Positions 9,127 to 19,783 of a stretch of DNA of 64,000 nt are shown here, in pieces. The notes under the pieces are model-generated. The model ran no database searches. It was not told where the DNA came from and was given only the letters and a program-made list of their open reading frames with translations. Source of the DNA: Qipengyuania flavescens (GTDB lineage: Bacteria; Pseudomonadota; Alphaproteobacteria; Sphingomonadales; Sphingomonadaceae); assembly GCF_029688735.1 (NCBI RefSeq), contig NZ_JARULD010000002.1, forward strand, positions 372,001 to 436,000. The letters run 5' to 3'. How positions within the stretch are numbered: the first letter of the stretch is position 1; each line of letters starts with the position of its first letter. The translations under genes and the position numbers were made by a program.

Positions 9127-9471
9127 ATGGCAAAGCTCTCTCTCTTTGAACGCCGCCGCCGCCGCGTGCGCACTGCGCTCCGCAGCGTGTCGGGTGGCAA
9201 GCCGCGCCTTTCGGTCCACCGCACCGGCAAGCACATCTACGCGCAGGTGATCGACGATGCGGCGGGCAAGACGCTCGCTGCCGCCTCGACGCTCGGCGTG
9301 AAGGGCTCGGGCGCGAATGTCGATGCCGCCAAGCAGGTCGGTAGCGACATCGCCGCCGCTGCCAAGAAGGCCGGTGTCACCAACGTCGTGTTCGATCGCG
9401 GCGGGTTCCTTTTCCACGGCCGCGTCAAGGCGCTGGCCGACGCCGCCCGCGAAGGCGGGCTGGAGTTCTGA
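9127..9471 (+). CDS. rplR: 50S ribosomal protein L18
   Basis: L18 binds 5S rRNA in the central protuberance together with L5. The ATG at 9127, one base after the rplF stop, gives [19 protein letters not shown], the expected family start; the frame is open further upstream, but only as an overlap with rplF. The 114-residue product contains [18 protein letters not shown] and ends [20 protein letters not shown] with GGLEF. It overlaps rpsE by one base. Confidence 0.98.
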   Translation: MAKLSLFERRRRRVRTALRSVSGGKPRLSVHRTGKHIYAQVIDDAAGKTLAAASTLGVKGSGANVDAAKQVGSDIAAAAKKAGVTNVVFDRGGFLFHGRVKALADAAREGGLEF

Positions 9472-10331
9472 TGATGGCTGACGAAAACAAGACCCCCGAA
9501 ACCGAAGCGACGCCCGAACAGGCCCCCGGCGTACCCGAAACGCCCGAAGTCGCGAAGGCCAAGGCCGATTCCGGCGTCGTCGAAGCGGAAGCGCAGAACG
9601 CGGTGACCAACGAGGAACCGGCTGTTGCCGACACGCCGTCGGAAGCTGCTGCCAACCAGAGCCCCGCACAGGGCGCCGAAGGCCAGCCGCGCGAACGTCA
9701 GGGCCGTGGCGGTCGCGACAATCGCGGCGGCAACGATCGTGGCCGTGGCCGCGGTGGCCGCGACAATCGTCGTGGCGGACGCCGCGAGGAAGAAGACGAC
9801 GGCATCATCGAAAAGCTGGTTCACATCAACCGCGTCTCGAAGACGGTCAAGGGCGGTAAGCGCTTCGGCTTCGCTGCGCTCGTGGTCGTCGGCGACGGCC
9901 AGGGCCGTGTCGGCTTCGGCAAGGGCAAGGCCCGCGAAGTGCCCGAGGCGATCAGCAAGGCGACAGCCGCTGCGCGCAAGCACATGATCCGCGTCGCGCT
10001 GAAGGAAGGCCGCACGCTGCACCACGACGGCAAGGGCCGTTTCGGTGCCGGCAAGGTGACCGTCCGTACCGCACCTCCGGGTACCGGCATCATTGCCGGT
10101 GGTCCGATGCGTGCCGTGTTCGAGAGCCTCGGTGTGGCCGACGTGGTGACCAAGTCTGTCGGCACGTCGAACCCCTACAATATGATCCGCGCCACGTTCG
10201 ACGCACTGCAGGACCAGACTTCGCCGAAGTCGGTCGCCCAGCGTCGCGGCAAGAAGGTCGCCGACCTTCTCGGCCGGGGTGGTGCATCGGAGGCCGAGGC
10301 TGAAGCCGACGCCGCCGCTATTGCGGAGTAA
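9471..10331 (+). CDS. rpsE: 30S ribosomal protein S5 with long disordered N-terminal extension
   Basis: S5 lies at the mRNA entry site and affects decoding accuracy. The product is 286 residues against about 165 in E. coli. Residues 1 to about 110 form an extension: first a Glu/Pro/Ala-rich segment, then an Arg-Gly-rich segment with repeated GRGGRDN-type units ending in an acidic EEEDDG. The normal S5 domain then starts at [20 protein letters not shown] and continues through [17 protein letters not shown]. Two ATG codons (9471 and 9474) are possible. The short C-terminus is also acidic and Ala-rich. The reading frame through the extension is uninterrupted. Confidence 0.96.
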   Translation: MMADENKTPETEATPEQAPGVPETPEVAKAKADSGVVEAEAQNAVTNEEPAVADTPSEAAANQSPAQGAEGQPRERQGRGGRDNRGGNDRGRGRGGRDNRRGGRREEEDDGIIEKLVHINRVSKTVKGGKRFGFAALVVVGDGQGRVGFGKGKAREVPEAISKATAAARKHMIRVALKEGRTLHHDGKGRFGAGKVTVRTAPPGTGIIAGGPMRAVFESLGVADVVTKSVGTSNPYNMIRATFDALQDQTSPKSVAQRRGKKVADLLGRGGASEAEAEADAAAIAE

Positions 10332-10336
10332 GATCG

Positions 10337-10522
10337 ATGGCGAAGAACAACACCATCACGCTGAAGCAGGTCGGTTCGCCCCTGCGTCGGCCGGAAGTAC
10401 AGCGCAAGATCCTGATCGGTCTCGGGCTGAACAAGATGCACAAGACGGTCACCCGGCAGGACACCCCCGAGGTGCGCGGCGCGATCGCCAAGATCCCGCA
10501 TCTGGTCGAGATCGTCGAGTAA
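10337..10522 (+). CDS. rpmD: 50S ribosomal protein L30
   Basis: L30 is a small 23S rRNA-binding protein of the large subunit. The 61-residue product matches the family length and pattern: [40 protein letters not shown] and a final [13 protein letters not shown] end (here IPHLVEIVE). It begins 5 bases after rpsE. A 111-base gap with a hairpin separates it from rplO. Confidence 0.98.
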   Translation: MAKNNTITLKQVGSPLRRPEVQRKILIGLGLNKMHKTVTRQDTPEVRGAIAKIPHLVEIVE

Positions 10523-10549
10523 TTCTCCCGGCGATACAATTTGACGGGG

Positions 10550-10574
10550 GCGGCCTGCTGCGATAGCGGGCCGC
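10550..10574 (+). terminator. Intra-operon stem-loop between rpmD and rplO
   Basis: GCGGCCTGCT (10550-10559) pairs with AGCGGGCCGC (10565-10574) around a 5-base loop, with one G-U pair, and is followed by TTCCATTTTATC. It resembles a weak intrinsic terminator. Placed inside the spc operon, it may cause partial termination or protect upstream mRNA. Confidence 0.4.
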
Positions 10575-10633
10575 TTCCATTTTATCAGCGCGAACCCCGG
10601 TATGGGGCCTGGAAAGCGAAAGCGAGTGCACAC

Positions 10634-11164
10634 ATGACTATCAAGCTGAACGAAATCCGCGACAATCCCGGCGCACGCAAGGACCGCATCCGTGTCGGTC
10701 GCGGCATCGGCTCGGGCAAGGGCAAGACCGGCGGCCGTGGCCAGAAGGGCCAGAAGAGCCGTTCGGGCGTCGCCATCAAGGGCTTCGAAGGCGGCCAGAT
10801 GCCGTTGCACATGCGCCTGCCGAAGCGCGGCTTCAACAATCCGTTCGGCAACGATTATGCCGAAGTGAACCTGGGCATGGTCCAGAAGTTCATCGATGCG
10901 AAGAAGCTCGACGCCAAGAAGGACATTGATCACGCAGCGCTCAAGGCCGCGGGCCTCGCACGCGGTGGCAAGGACGGTGTTCGCCTGCTCGGCAAGGGCG
11001 AGCTGAAAGCCAAGGCCAAGTTCGTCGTCGCCGGTGCCTCGAAGGGCGCGATCGAAGCGGTCGAGAAGGCCGGCGGTTCGGTCGAAGTGATCGCCAAGGC
11101 CCAGCCCGAAGCCGAAAAGAAGGCTGCGCGCACCGAAGCCAACAAGGCCAAGAAGGCCAAGTGA
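10634..11164 (+). CDS. rplO: 50S ribosomal protein L15
   Basis: L15 is a late-assembling large-subunit protein with a long extension reaching into 23S rRNA. The ATG at 10634 gives [20 protein letters not shown], the expected family start, although the frame is open further upstream. The 176-residue product has the Gly-rich [21 protein letters not shown] segment and the [14 protein letters not shown] motif, and ends in an Ala/Lys-rich tail somewhat longer than in E. coli (144). It precedes secY as in most bacteria. Confidence 0.98.
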   Translation: MTIKLNEIRDNPGARKDRIRVGRGIGSGKGKTGGRGQKGQKSRSGVAIKGFEGGQMPLHMRLPKRGFNNPFGNDYAEVNLGMVQKFIDAKKLDAKKDIDHAALKAAGLARGGKDGVRLLGKGELKAKAKFVVAGASKGAIEAVEKAGGSVEVIAKAQPEAEKKAARTEANKAKKAK

Positions 11165-11266
11165 TCGGATAAATCGGGGGCGGGGTTCGACAATCCCGCC
11201 CCCGCTCCCTATTTGTCCGGTCAGCGCCGGGACGGGCCGGCGACAAGCTAGGATCGAAATCGACCA

Positions 11267-12631
11267 ATGGCATCACGCGCCGACAATCTCGCGAGCAATC
11301 TCAGCCTCGCCAATTTTTCGAAAGCCACCGAGCTGAAGAACCGCATCTGGTTCACCATCGGTGCGCTTATCGTCTTCCGTTTCCTCAGCTTCGTTCCGCT
11401 GCCGGGCATCAACGCCCGCGCGCTGAACCAGCTTGCCGATGTCGCCCAGGGCGGCATTCTCGACATGTTCAACATGTTCACCGGCGGCAGCCTCGAGCGC
11501 ATGAGCCTCATCGCGCTCGGCGTGATGCCGTACATCACCGCCTCGATCGTGGTGCAATTGGCCGCAGCGCTCCACCCGGCACTTGCCGCGCTGAAGAAAG
11601 AGGGCACGGTCGGTCGGCAGAAGCTCAACCAGTACACCCGTTACGGCACTGTGTTCCTGTGCACGATCCAGGGCTGGTTCTTGGCTGCGGGTCTCGAAAG
11701 TTTCGGCGCTTCTAACGGCATCGCTGCGGTCGTCGATCCGGGCTACATGTTCCGCATCGGCGCCGTCATCAGCCTCGTCGGCGGGACCATGTTCCTGCTG
11801 TGGCTGGGCGAGCAAATCACCAGTCGCGGCATCGGCAACGGCGTGTCGCTGATCATCATGGCGGGCATCGTCGCCCAGTTCCCGACCTTCGTTTCGAACA
11901 TGGGCTCGGGCTATTCCGAAGGCTCGATCTCGACCGGGATCGTGGTCGGCTTCATCCTCATGGTGATCGTGCTCATCCTCGGCATCTGTTTCTTCGAGCG
12001 TGCCCAGCGGCGCCTGCTGATCCAGTATCCCAAGCGCGCGACGCAGCGCGGCATGATGCAGGCCGATCGTTCGCACCTGCCGCTCAAGCTCAACACCGCA
12101 GGCGTGATCCCCCCGATCTTCGCCAGCTCGTTATTGCTGCTGCCGCTTACGATCACGCAGTTCGCGGGCAATTCGGTCGACACGGATTCCGCCACTGGCG
12201 GCGCGCTGCAGAGCGTCCTGCAATACCTCCAGCACGGCCAGCCGCTCTACATGACGCTGTACGGCCTCGGCATCATCTTCTTCTGCTTCTTCTACACCGC
12301 AATCGTCTTCAATCCGGAAGAGACTTCGGAAAACCTGAAGAAGAACGGCGGCTTCATTCCGGGCATCCGTCCGGGCAAGCGGACCGAGGAATATCTCGAT
12401 TATGTCCTCACCCGCATTACCGTGATCGGCGCGATTTACCTCACGGTCGTCTGTGTCGTGCCGGAGTACATGATCGCGCAGACGGGCGTCCCACTGTTCC
12501 TCGGCGGTACCAGCCTGCTCATCGTCGTGAACGTGACGGTGGACACGATCAGCCAGATCCAGTCGCACCTGCTGGCGCACCAGTATGGCGACCTCATCAA
12601 GAAGGCCAAGTTGAAGGGCCGCATGCGGTAA
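11267..12631 (+). CDS. secY: Protein translocase subunit SecY
   Basis: SecY is the channel-forming subunit of the SecYEG translocon in the inner membrane. The 454-residue product has the family length and about ten hydrophobic segments. Signatures include the early FRFLSFVPLPGIN stretch, GGSLERMSLIALGVMPYITASI (plug and TM2 region) and the cytosolic C5 loop with FIPGIRPGKRTEEYLD. The C-terminus is basic (LIKKAKLKGRMR). It lies between rplO and adk; rpmJ, which follows secY in some bacteria, is not present here. Confidence 0.99.
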   Translation: MASRADNLASNLSLANFSKATELKNRIWFTIGALIVFRFLSFVPLPGINARALNQLADVAQGGILDMFNMFTGGSLERMSLIALGVMPYITASIVVQLAAALHPALAALKKEGTVGRQKLNQYTRYGTVFLCTIQGWFLAAGLESFGASNGIAAVVDPGYMFRIGAVISLVGGTMFLLWLGEQITSRGIGNGVSLIIMAGIVAQFPTFVSNMGSGYSEGSISTGIVVGFILMVIVLILGICFFERAQRRLLIQYPKRATQRGMMQADRSHLPLKLNTAGVIPPIFASSLLLLPLTITQFAGNSVDTDSATGGALQSVLQYLQHGQPLYMTLYGLGIIFFCFFYTAIVFNPEETSENLKKNGGFIPGIRPGKRTEEYLDYVLTRITVIGAIYLTVVCVVPEYMIAQTGVPLFLGGTSLLIVVNVTVDTISQIQSHLLAHQYGDLIKKAKLKGRMR

Positions 12632-12664
12632 GGCATAGCGCGGGCGACAGGGAACTTTCTGACT

Positions 12665-13312
12665 ATGGACATCATTCTCCTCGGCCCTCCGGGCGCAGGC
12701 AAGGGCACGCAGGCCCACCGGCTCGAAGAGCATCATGGCATGCGCCAGCTTTCGACCGGCGACATGCTGCGCGGTGCGGTGAAGGCGGGCACGCCCGTCG
12801 GCATCAAGGCCAAGGAGATCATGGACCGCGGCGACCTGGTGTCAGACGAGATCGTCAGTGAATTGATCGACGCCGAGCTTACCGCCATGGGGCCGGAAAC
12901 CGGCGCCATCTTTGATGGCTATCCGCGCACAGAGGCACAGGCCAAGATGCTCGACGATATCCTAGCCAAGCACGGCCGCAAGCTCGACCATGTGATCGAG
13001 CTGGAAGTGAACGAAGACGAGCTGGTCAAGCGCATCACCGGCCGCTTCACCTGCGCCGAATGCGGCGAGGGCTATCACGACAGCTTCAAGCAGCCCGAGA
13101 CGCCAGGTAAATGCGACAAGTGCGGTTCGACCGAATTCAAGCGGCGCCCGGATGACAACGAAGAAACCGTGCGCAACCGCATGGGCATCTATCGCAAGGA
13201 AACGGCTCCGATCCTGCCGGGTTACGAAGCCCGCGGGATCGTCAGCCGCGTCGACGGGATGGCTTCGATCGGCGAAGTCACCCACGCGCTCGACGCGATC
13301 CTCACTCCCTGA
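12665..13312 (+). CDS. adk: Adenylate kinase, zinc-finger LID type
   Basis: Adenylate kinase converts ATP and AMP to two ADP in the cytoplasm and balances adenine nucleotides. The 215-residue product starts with the P-loop GPPGAGKGT (residues 7-15) and includes the AMP-binding stretch LSTGDMLRGAVKAG and the DGYPRT motif. The LID carries four cysteines in a CxxC...CxxC pattern (CAEC and CDKC), a structural zinc site more familiar from Gram-positive enzymes but also seen in alphaproteobacteria. It follows secY by 33 bases, the common spc-operon arrangement. Confidence 0.98.
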   Translation: MDIILLGPPGAGKGTQAHRLEEHHGMRQLSTGDMLRGAVKAGTPVGIKAKEIMDRGDLVSDEIVSELIDAELTAMGPETGAIFDGYPRTEAQAKMLDDILAKHGRKLDHVIELEVNEDELVKRITGRFTCAECGEGYHDSFKQPETPGKCDKCGSTEFKRRPDDNEETVRNRMGIYRKETAPILPGYEARGIVSRVDGMASIGEVTHALDAILTP

Positions 13313-13373
13313 TCCGATCCGCTCTTTCCATTCCGCTGCGCTTTTCATAAGCATGGCGCGGAGGGAGAGGGAA

Positions 13374-13976
13374 ATGATCCGACACAGTCTGGCAATCGCG
13401 GCACTGGCGATCAGCGCGCCTCTGTCCGCGGAGGTCGTTGAAACCAGCGAAGATGGTTTCGTCACGCGCGACACGGCCAGTGTCGCCGCTAGTCCCATGG
13501 AAACCTGGCTTGCTCTGACCCGCCCCGGCCAGTGGTGGAACGACGAGCACACCTGGTCTGCCGATGCGGCCAATCTGACTCTGGAGCCGCAAGCCGGCGG
13601 ATGCTTCTGCGAACGCGTGCCCGGCGAGGATCGCGACGACGGCTTCTCGCTCGACGGCAGCGTGCAGCATGCGACCGTGGTCCAGGCATACCCCTTGCGC
13701 GTTCTCCGCATGCGCGGCGGATTGGGGCCGCTGCAGGGGGAGCCCGCCACCGGCATACTCACAATTACGCTCAAGGAAATCGACGGCGGCACGCGCGTGT
13801 TGTGGGAATATAACGTCGGTGGTCCGATGCGGTACGAAATCCCGCAGATATCGCAGGCGGTGGACGGCGTCATGAGCCAGCAGCTCGCCGGCTTGCGCAA
13901 CCATCTCGGTGCGCTGGAGGCCGACGAAACCGCCGCGGCCGAAACTGCGACCACCGAAACGCCGGATGACGAATAA
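13374..13976 (+). CDS. Secreted SRPBCC/START-like domain protein
   Basis: The 200-residue product begins with a signal peptide (MIRHSLAIAALAISAPLSA, cleavage predicted before EVVE) and continues with features of the SRPBCC fold that binds small hydrophobic ligands: ASPMETWLALTRPGQWWND near the N-terminus and TRVLWEYNVGGPM before a C-terminal helix. The last 25 residues are low-complexity Ala/Glu/Thr. The ATG at 13374 follows GAGGGAGAGG closely; an in-frame ATG at 13353 is an alternative. It lies between adk and gdhA, inside what is usually a continuous ribosomal cluster. The ligand is unknown. Confidence 0.75.
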   Translation: MIRHSLAIAALAISAPLSAEVVETSEDGFVTRDTASVAASPMETWLALTRPGQWWNDEHTWSADAANLTLEPQAGGCFCERVPGEDRDDGFSLDGSVQHATVVQAYPLRVLRMRGGLGPLQGEPATGILTITLKEIDGGTRVLWEYNVGGPMRYEIPQISQAVDGVMSQQLAGLRNHLGALEADETAAAETATTETPDDE

Positions 13977-14050
13977 GTCCGGCACTCCCGCTGCCTGCCT
14001 CCGTTGATAGCGAAACGCCCGCAGTCGGGTAAGCAACGAAGCAGGACCCC

Positions 14051-15415
<1,365 letters not shown>

Positions 15416-15705
15416 CCGCTTTTGACGAGCGGCGAGCGCTTGTGTATGCAGCCCTTGATCGAACGCGCGGACCGCCCATATCGGCGGTCTCGCTGCTTTG
15501 CGCGCCCAAGGCTGTTGACCTCGCGGTCGAATCCCCCTAAGCGCGCCTTTCATTCGACAGTTGCGGTGAGTCCGGCAGGCGGCAGCCTATTGCACGCCAT
15601 CCGGGCTTTTTGCGTTAGCATGCCGCGAGCTGGTCGGTGAATTTGAGCGATGAGATAGGGGTGTCGGCCCGATCCGGCAGTCCCCTGTGGAGCATGGAGA
15701 AGTAA
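15416..15705 (+). other. Gap upstream of rpsM, candidate alpha-operon promoter
   Basis: This 290-base gap contains no convincing gene. TTGACC at 15515-15520 and TAAGCG at 15538-15543 are spaced 17 bases apart and form a weak sigma-70-like promoter about 160 bases before rpsM. A separate promoter would be needed here because the alpha operon no longer follows adk directly. No strong stem-loop was identified. Confidence 0.3.
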
Positions 15706-16074
15706 GTGGCTCGTATTGCCGGGGTAAACATCCCCACCAACAAGCGCGTGATTATCGCGCTCACCTATATTCACGGTATCGGCCGTACCACGGCCGTCGA
15801 GATCGCCGACAAGCTCGGCATCGATCACAAGACTCGCGTGCAGGACCTGACCGACGAGGAAGTCCTGCGCATTCGCGAGACGATCGATGAAGATCACATG
15901 GTCGAAGGCGACCTTCGTCGCGACACCGCGATGAACATCAAGCGCCTGATGGACCTGCGTTCCTACCGCGGCCTTCGTCACCGTGCCGGCCTGCCCGTAC
16001 GCGGCCAGCGCACTCACACCAACGCCCGCACCCGCAAGGGCAAGGCCAAGCCGATCGCCGGCAAGAAGAAGTAA
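15706..16074 (+). CDS. rpsM: 30S ribosomal protein S13
   Basis: S13 lies in the small-subunit head and forms intersubunit bridges with L5. The 122-residue product begins at GTG 15706, preceded by GGAGAAGTAA, and reads [20 protein letters not shown]. Signatures are THIHGIGRT-like [10 protein letters not shown], the [20 protein letters not shown] core and a basic C-terminus [15 protein letters not shown]. It is the first gene of the alpha operon here. The gene order rpsM-rpsK-rpoA-rplQ, without rpsD, is typical of alphaproteobacteria. Confidence 0.98.
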   Translation: MARIAGVNIPTNKRVIIALTYIHGIGRTTAVEIADKLGIDHKTRVQDLTDEEVLRIRETIDEDHMVEGDLRRDTAMNIKRLMDLRSYRGLRHRAGLPVRGQRTHTNARTRKGKAKPIAGKKK

Positions 16075-16130
16075 GCCGGTCCCACGGACCGACGCTTTTC
16101 CCTTCTTGATAGAATAGAGGAATACACATC

Positions 16131-16520
16131 ATGGCACGCGAACCCGGCCGCGTAAGGCGCCGCGACAAAAAGAACATTTCGAGCGGCGTTGCGCACATCA
16201 ACGCCAGCTTCAACAACACGATGATCACCATCACCGACGCGCAGGGCAATGCGATCAGCTGGTCCAGCGCCGGCATGATGGGATTCAAGGGCAGTCGCAA
16301 GTCGACTCCCTACGCTGCGCAGGTCGCCGCCGACGACGCGGGCCGCAAGGCCGCCGAACACGGCGTGCGCACCCTCGAAGTCGAAGTGAAGGGCCCGGGC
16401 TCGGGCCGCGAAAGCGCGCTGCGCGGTCTCGCCGCAGTCGGCTTCACGATCACCTCGATCCGCGACGTGACGCCGATCCCACACAACGGGGTCCGTCCTT
16501 CCAAGCGTCGCCGCGTCTGA
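16131..16520 (+). CDS. rpsK: 30S ribosomal protein S11
   Basis: S11 forms the platform of the small subunit near the mRNA exit and the Shine-Dalgarno helix. The 129-residue product contains [40 protein letters not shown] and the C-terminal signature [18 protein letters not shown]. The start follows AGAGGAATACACATC. A 110-base gap with two strong stem-loops precedes rpoA. Confidence 0.98.
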   Translation: MAREPGRVRRRDKKNISSGVAHINASFNNTMITITDAQGNAISWSSAGMMGFKGSRKSTPYAAQVAADDAGRKAAEHGVRTLEVEVKGPGSGRESALRGLAAVGFTITSIRDVTPIPHNGVRPSKRRRV

Positions 16521-16533
16521 TCCGTACCTGCCT

Positions 16534-16603
16534 GGTGGCTCGGATCCGCTGAGCCACCGACACATTTCACGGACCGGACGCTCTCGCCAGAGGGCTCCGG
16601 TCC
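16534..16603 (+). promoter_or_regulatory. Two stem-loops in the rpsK-rpoA gap
   Basis: GGTGGCTC (16534-16541) pairs with GAGCCACC (16551-16558). GGACCGGA (16571-16578) pairs with TCCGGTCC (16596-16603), enclosing an inner CTCT/AGAG helix (16581-16592). Neither has a T tract. They lie just before rpoA and could set the ratio of RNA polymerase alpha to ribosomal proteins through processing, stability or protein binding. Confidence 0.4.
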
Positions 16604-16630
16604 CGCCCGCATCCGAACCAGGGGATTTTC

Positions 16631-17686
16631 ATGTCCGTCAACATCAAGAACTGGCAGGAACTCAAGAAACCCAATACCCTTGATATCAAGGATTCCGGCG
16701 ACAAGGCCCGCAAGGCCACCTTCGTCGCCGAACCGCTCGAGCGGGGCTTCGGCCTGACGCTCGGCAATGCCCTGCGTCGCGTGCTCCTGAGCTCGCTCCA
16801 GGGTGCCGCGATCACCTCGATCAAGATCGAAGGCGTGCTGCACGAATTCTCGTCGCTCTCCGGCGTTCGCGAAGACGTGACCGACATCGTCCTCAATGTG
16901 AAGCAGATCGCGCTGAAGATGGAAGGCGAGGGCATGAAGCGCCTGCAGCTTTCTGCCACCGGCCCTGCCGAAGTGAAGGCCGGCGACATCGCCGTGTCGG
17001 GCGACATCGAGATCATGAACAAGGATCTCGTGCTCTGTCACCTCGACGAAGGCGCGACGCTGAATATGGAACTGACCGCCGACACCGGCAAGGGCTACAA
17101 GCCCGCCGTGATGAACCGCCCGGCCGATGCGCCGATCGGCCTCATCCCGGTCGACAGCCTGTATTCGCCGGTCCGCCAGGTGAGCTATAAGGTCGAGAAC
17201 GCCCGTGTTGGGCAGGAACTCGACTATGACAAGCTCTCGCTCAACATCGAGACCGACGGCACCGTCACCCCGGAAGACGCCGTGGCCTATGCCGCGCGCA
17301 TCCTCCAGGACCAGCTGACGCTGTTCGTCCACTTCGAAGACGGCATTCCGCAGCCCAGCTCGGCCATGATCGGTCAGGCAGCAGAGCCGCAGGAAAGCGA
17401 CACCAACCAGCTCAACCGTTACCTTCTCAAGAAGGTCGACGAGCTGGAACTGTCGGTCCGTTCGGCGAACTGCCTCAAGAACGACAACATCATCTACATC
17501 GGCGACCTGGTTCAGAAGACCGAGGCCGAGATGCTCCGCACGCCGAACTTCGGCCGCAAGAGCCTCAACGAGATCAAGGAAGTCCTGAGCTCGATGGGCC
17601 TGCGCCTCGGTATGGACATCCCCGGCTGGCCGCCCGAGAACATCGAGGAAATGGCCAAGAAGCTCGAACAGGAGCTGCTGGGTTAA
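16631..17686 (+). CDS. rpoA: RNA polymerase alpha subunit
   Basis: The alpha subunit dimer nucleates RNA polymerase assembly and contacts promoters and activators. The 351-residue product has an N-terminal assembly domain with [20 protein letters not shown] and a C-terminal DNA-binding domain with [20 protein letters not shown], including the Arg and Asn that contact UP elements. A final [20 protein letters not shown] helix is typical of alphaproteobacterial alpha. GGGGATTTTC precedes the ATG. A small stem (17705-17728) lies between rpoA and rplQ. Confidence 0.99.
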   Translation: MSVNIKNWQELKKPNTLDIKDSGDKARKATFVAEPLERGFGLTLGNALRRVLLSSLQGAAITSIKIEGVLHEFSSLSGVREDVTDIVLNVKQIALKMEGEGMKRLQLSATGPAEVKAGDIAVSGDIEIMNKDLVLCHLDEGATLNMELTADTGKGYKPAVMNRPADAPIGLIPVDSLYSPVRQVSYKVENARVGQELDYDKLSLNIETDGTVTPEDAVAYAARILQDQLTLFVHFEDGIPQPSSAMIGQAAEPQESDTNQLNRYLLKKVDELELSVRSANCLKNDNIIYIGDLVQKTEAEMLRTPNFGRKSLNEIKEVLSSMGLRLGMDIPGWPPENIEEMAKKLEQELLG

Positions 17687-17777
17687 GGTCTCGCACACGG
17701 GAATGGGCCGGACCCGCTAATCCGGCCCGTACCGGGCTACCTAGAACGGGCCCCTTACGAACGAAGGAAGAACTACG

Positions 17778-18200
17778 ATGCGTCACAAGATTTCCGGCCG
17801 CAAGCTGCAGCGCAAGACCGGCCACCGCAATGCGATGTTCCGCAACATGGCTGCCGCGCTGATCAAGCACGAGCAGATCATGACCACGCTGCCCAAGGCG
17901 AAGGAAATGCGTCCTTACATCGAGAAGCTGATCACGCTGGCAAAACGTGGCGGCCTGTCGAACCGTCGCCTCGCAATGAGCCGCCTGCAGGACGAAACCC
18001 AGCTGAAGAAGCTGTTCGACGTCCTGGCCGAGCGTTACGGCGACCGCGAGGGTGGCTACACTCGCGTGATCAAGGCCGGCTATCGCGGCAGCGATGCGGC
18101 GCAGATAGCGATCATCGAACTGGTCGATCGCGATGTCGACGCCAAGGGTCAGGACAGCGGCCCGGTGATGACCGACGAAGACGAATTCGAAGACGCGTAA
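17778..18200 (+). CDS. rplQ: 50S ribosomal protein L17
   Basis: L17 is located near the tunnel exit of the large subunit. The 140-residue product begins [20 protein letters not shown] with the family signature [23 protein letters not shown]. The last 15 or so residues ([12 protein letters not shown]) form an acidic tail beyond the core. It is the last gene of the alpha operon and is followed by a strong intrinsic terminator. Confidence 0.98.
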   Translation: MRHKISGRKLQRKTGHRNAMFRNMAAALIKHEQIMTTLPKAKEMRPYIEKLITLAKRGGLSNRRLAMSRLQDETQLKKLFDVLAERYGDREGGYTRVIKAGYRGSDAAQIAIIELVDRDVDAKGQDSGPVMTDEDEFEDA

Positions 18201-18222
18201 GCGCGATTGAAACGAACAAGCG

Positions 18223-18257
18223 GGGCTGGAAGAGCGATCTTCCGGCCCTTTTGTTTT
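18223..18257 (+). terminator. Intrinsic terminator of the alpha operon
   Basis: An 11-bp stem (18223-18233 with 18238-18248, one G-U pair) with a GCGA tetraloop is followed by TTTTGTTTT. It begins 23 bases after the rplQ stop and is the best terminator seen in the window. Confidence 0.92.
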
Positions 18258-18289
18258 GCGCGGAAGAGAACCCGTGGCACAAGGCGCGC

Positions 18290-19651
18290 ATGATAAGACA
18301 CGCCTTCGCAGCCGCAGCGCTGCTCGCCTCCGCTCCGCTAGCCGCGCAACCCGTAACCCAGGAAGACTTGCAGGCCCGTTACGACCGGGCGCTGGCCGCT
18401 GGGTACAAGTCGCTGTTCCTGTGCGGGGCGATTGCTTCCGACCCCAGCGGGCTGCGCCGCACCGAGCGCTCGGTCGAAGATTATGAACTGACCGGCATCT
18501 ACGGCGCGCTCGATCCCATGGTGCGTGGGCTGGAACATCGCATCGAACGCGGCACCGATGGCATGATCGAATACGTCGCGACCGATTGGGCGGAGGATAT
18601 GCCGCCGCGCGTGGCCGAGTATCGCGGGGATACGGGCTGCGCCCTGCTGCCGATCGGGGCTTCGCTACCGACGACGGAGGTAGTCCGGGGCATGCGCATC
18701 GACCGCGTGGGCGACCCCACCGTCTACCCGCTCGAAGAACAGCTCGTCCCGCGCGTGCACCAAGCGGCGCAACAGGCGCTCGGCCATACCTATGGCGAGG
18801 GCACGCGCACGACAGCCGTGCTCATCCGCCAGGGCGATGTAACGAAGGGCAAGGCGTTTGCGGCCGGCTTCGACGCCAACAGCACGCAGCGGACGTGGTC
18901 GGTCGCCAAGAGCCTCGCCGCGACGCTCGTGGGTGCTGCAGTCCAGAGCGGCGCGGCGGACGTCTCGCAATCTGCCGGGCTAGGCCTCGGCGACAGCGAT
19001 CCGCGCCGCGCCATCACCATCGATCACGCGCTGCGCATGGCCTCGGGCCGCTATACGGATACCCCGGGCAATCGCACCGACCCGCTCTACATGGGCGGGA
19101 CGACCGTGAACGAAAGCGCGCTGGACTGGCCGCTGCTCAATCCTCCGGGCACGGTGTACCGCTATGCAAACAATGACACGCTAGCCGCGGTAAAGGCGAT
19201 CGACGGCTATCTGGCCGAAAGCCCGCCGATCGCGCTGTTCGAGCGGATCGGCATGCATTCCACGAAAGCGGAAACGGACTGGCAGGGCGACTATATTCTG
19301 TCGAGCCAGGTCTGGACCAGCGCCGCCGATCTCGCGCGGTTCGGTCAGCTTTATCTCAACGACGGCATGTGGCACGGCGCACGCGCTTTGCCGGAGAACT
19401 GGCTCGAATATGTTTCCGCCCCCTCCGGCCCGCAGCCGGACAACGGCTTCGGCTATGGCGCAGGTTTCTGGCTGTTCAACGACCACGAGGGCATTCCCGC
19501 CGACACCATCGCCGCGATGGGCAACCGTGGGCAGTATGTGGTGATCGTCCCGAGCATGAACATCGTTATCGTCCGCAGGGGCGAAGATCCGGCCGGCTCG
19601 CGCTTCGACATCGTCGCGTTCACGCGCGATGTGCTTGAAACCTTAAGATAA
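18290..19651 (+). CDS. Secreted serine hydrolase, beta-lactamase (class C-like) family
   Basis: The 453-residue product has a signal peptide (MIRHAFAAAALLASAPLAA before QPVTQ) and belongs to the penicillin-binding/beta-lactamase fold. The SxxK active-site motif is S204-V-A-K207 in TWSVAKSLAATLVG, and the second motif is Y292-A-N294. A late GNRGQYVVIVP replaces the classic KTG box, as in esterase and 6-aminohexanoate-dimer hydrolase relatives. The start at 18290 is chosen for the signal peptide; the frame is open upstream to 18251. The true substrate cannot be told. It stands alone between the alpha-operon terminator and two secreted proteins. Confidence 0.85.
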   Translation: MIRHAFAAAALLASAPLAAQPVTQEDLQARYDRALAAGYKSLFLCGAIASDPSGLRRTERSVEDYELTGIYGALDPMVRGLEHRIERGTDGMIEYVATDWAEDMPPRVAEYRGDTGCALLPIGASLPTTEVVRGMRIDRVGDPTVYPLEEQLVPRVHQAAQQALGHTYGEGTRTTAVLIRQGDVTKGKAFAAGFDANSTQRTWSVAKSLAATLVGAAVQSGAADVSQSAGLGLGDSDPRRAITIDHALRMASGRYTDTPGNRTDPLYMGGTTVNESALDWPLLNPPGTVYRYANNDTLAAVKAIDGYLAESPPIALFERIGMHSTKAETDWQGDYILSSQVWTSAADLARFGQLYLNDGMWHGARALPENWLEYVSAPSGPQPDNGFGYGAGFWLFNDHEGIPADTIAAMGNRGQYVVIVPSMNIVIVRRGEDPAGSRFDIVAFTRDVLETLR

Positions 19652-19783
19652 ATATTGTTAATACAACTGGTGGATTAGCTGAACAAAAACTGTAGCCCGA
19701 ATTCAGCCTCACCTCAGTGGCGCTCTCCTATCACCAAGTCAACCGAGGCAGTCCCGCCGCGGTGCAGACGAGGAGAGCCTCAC

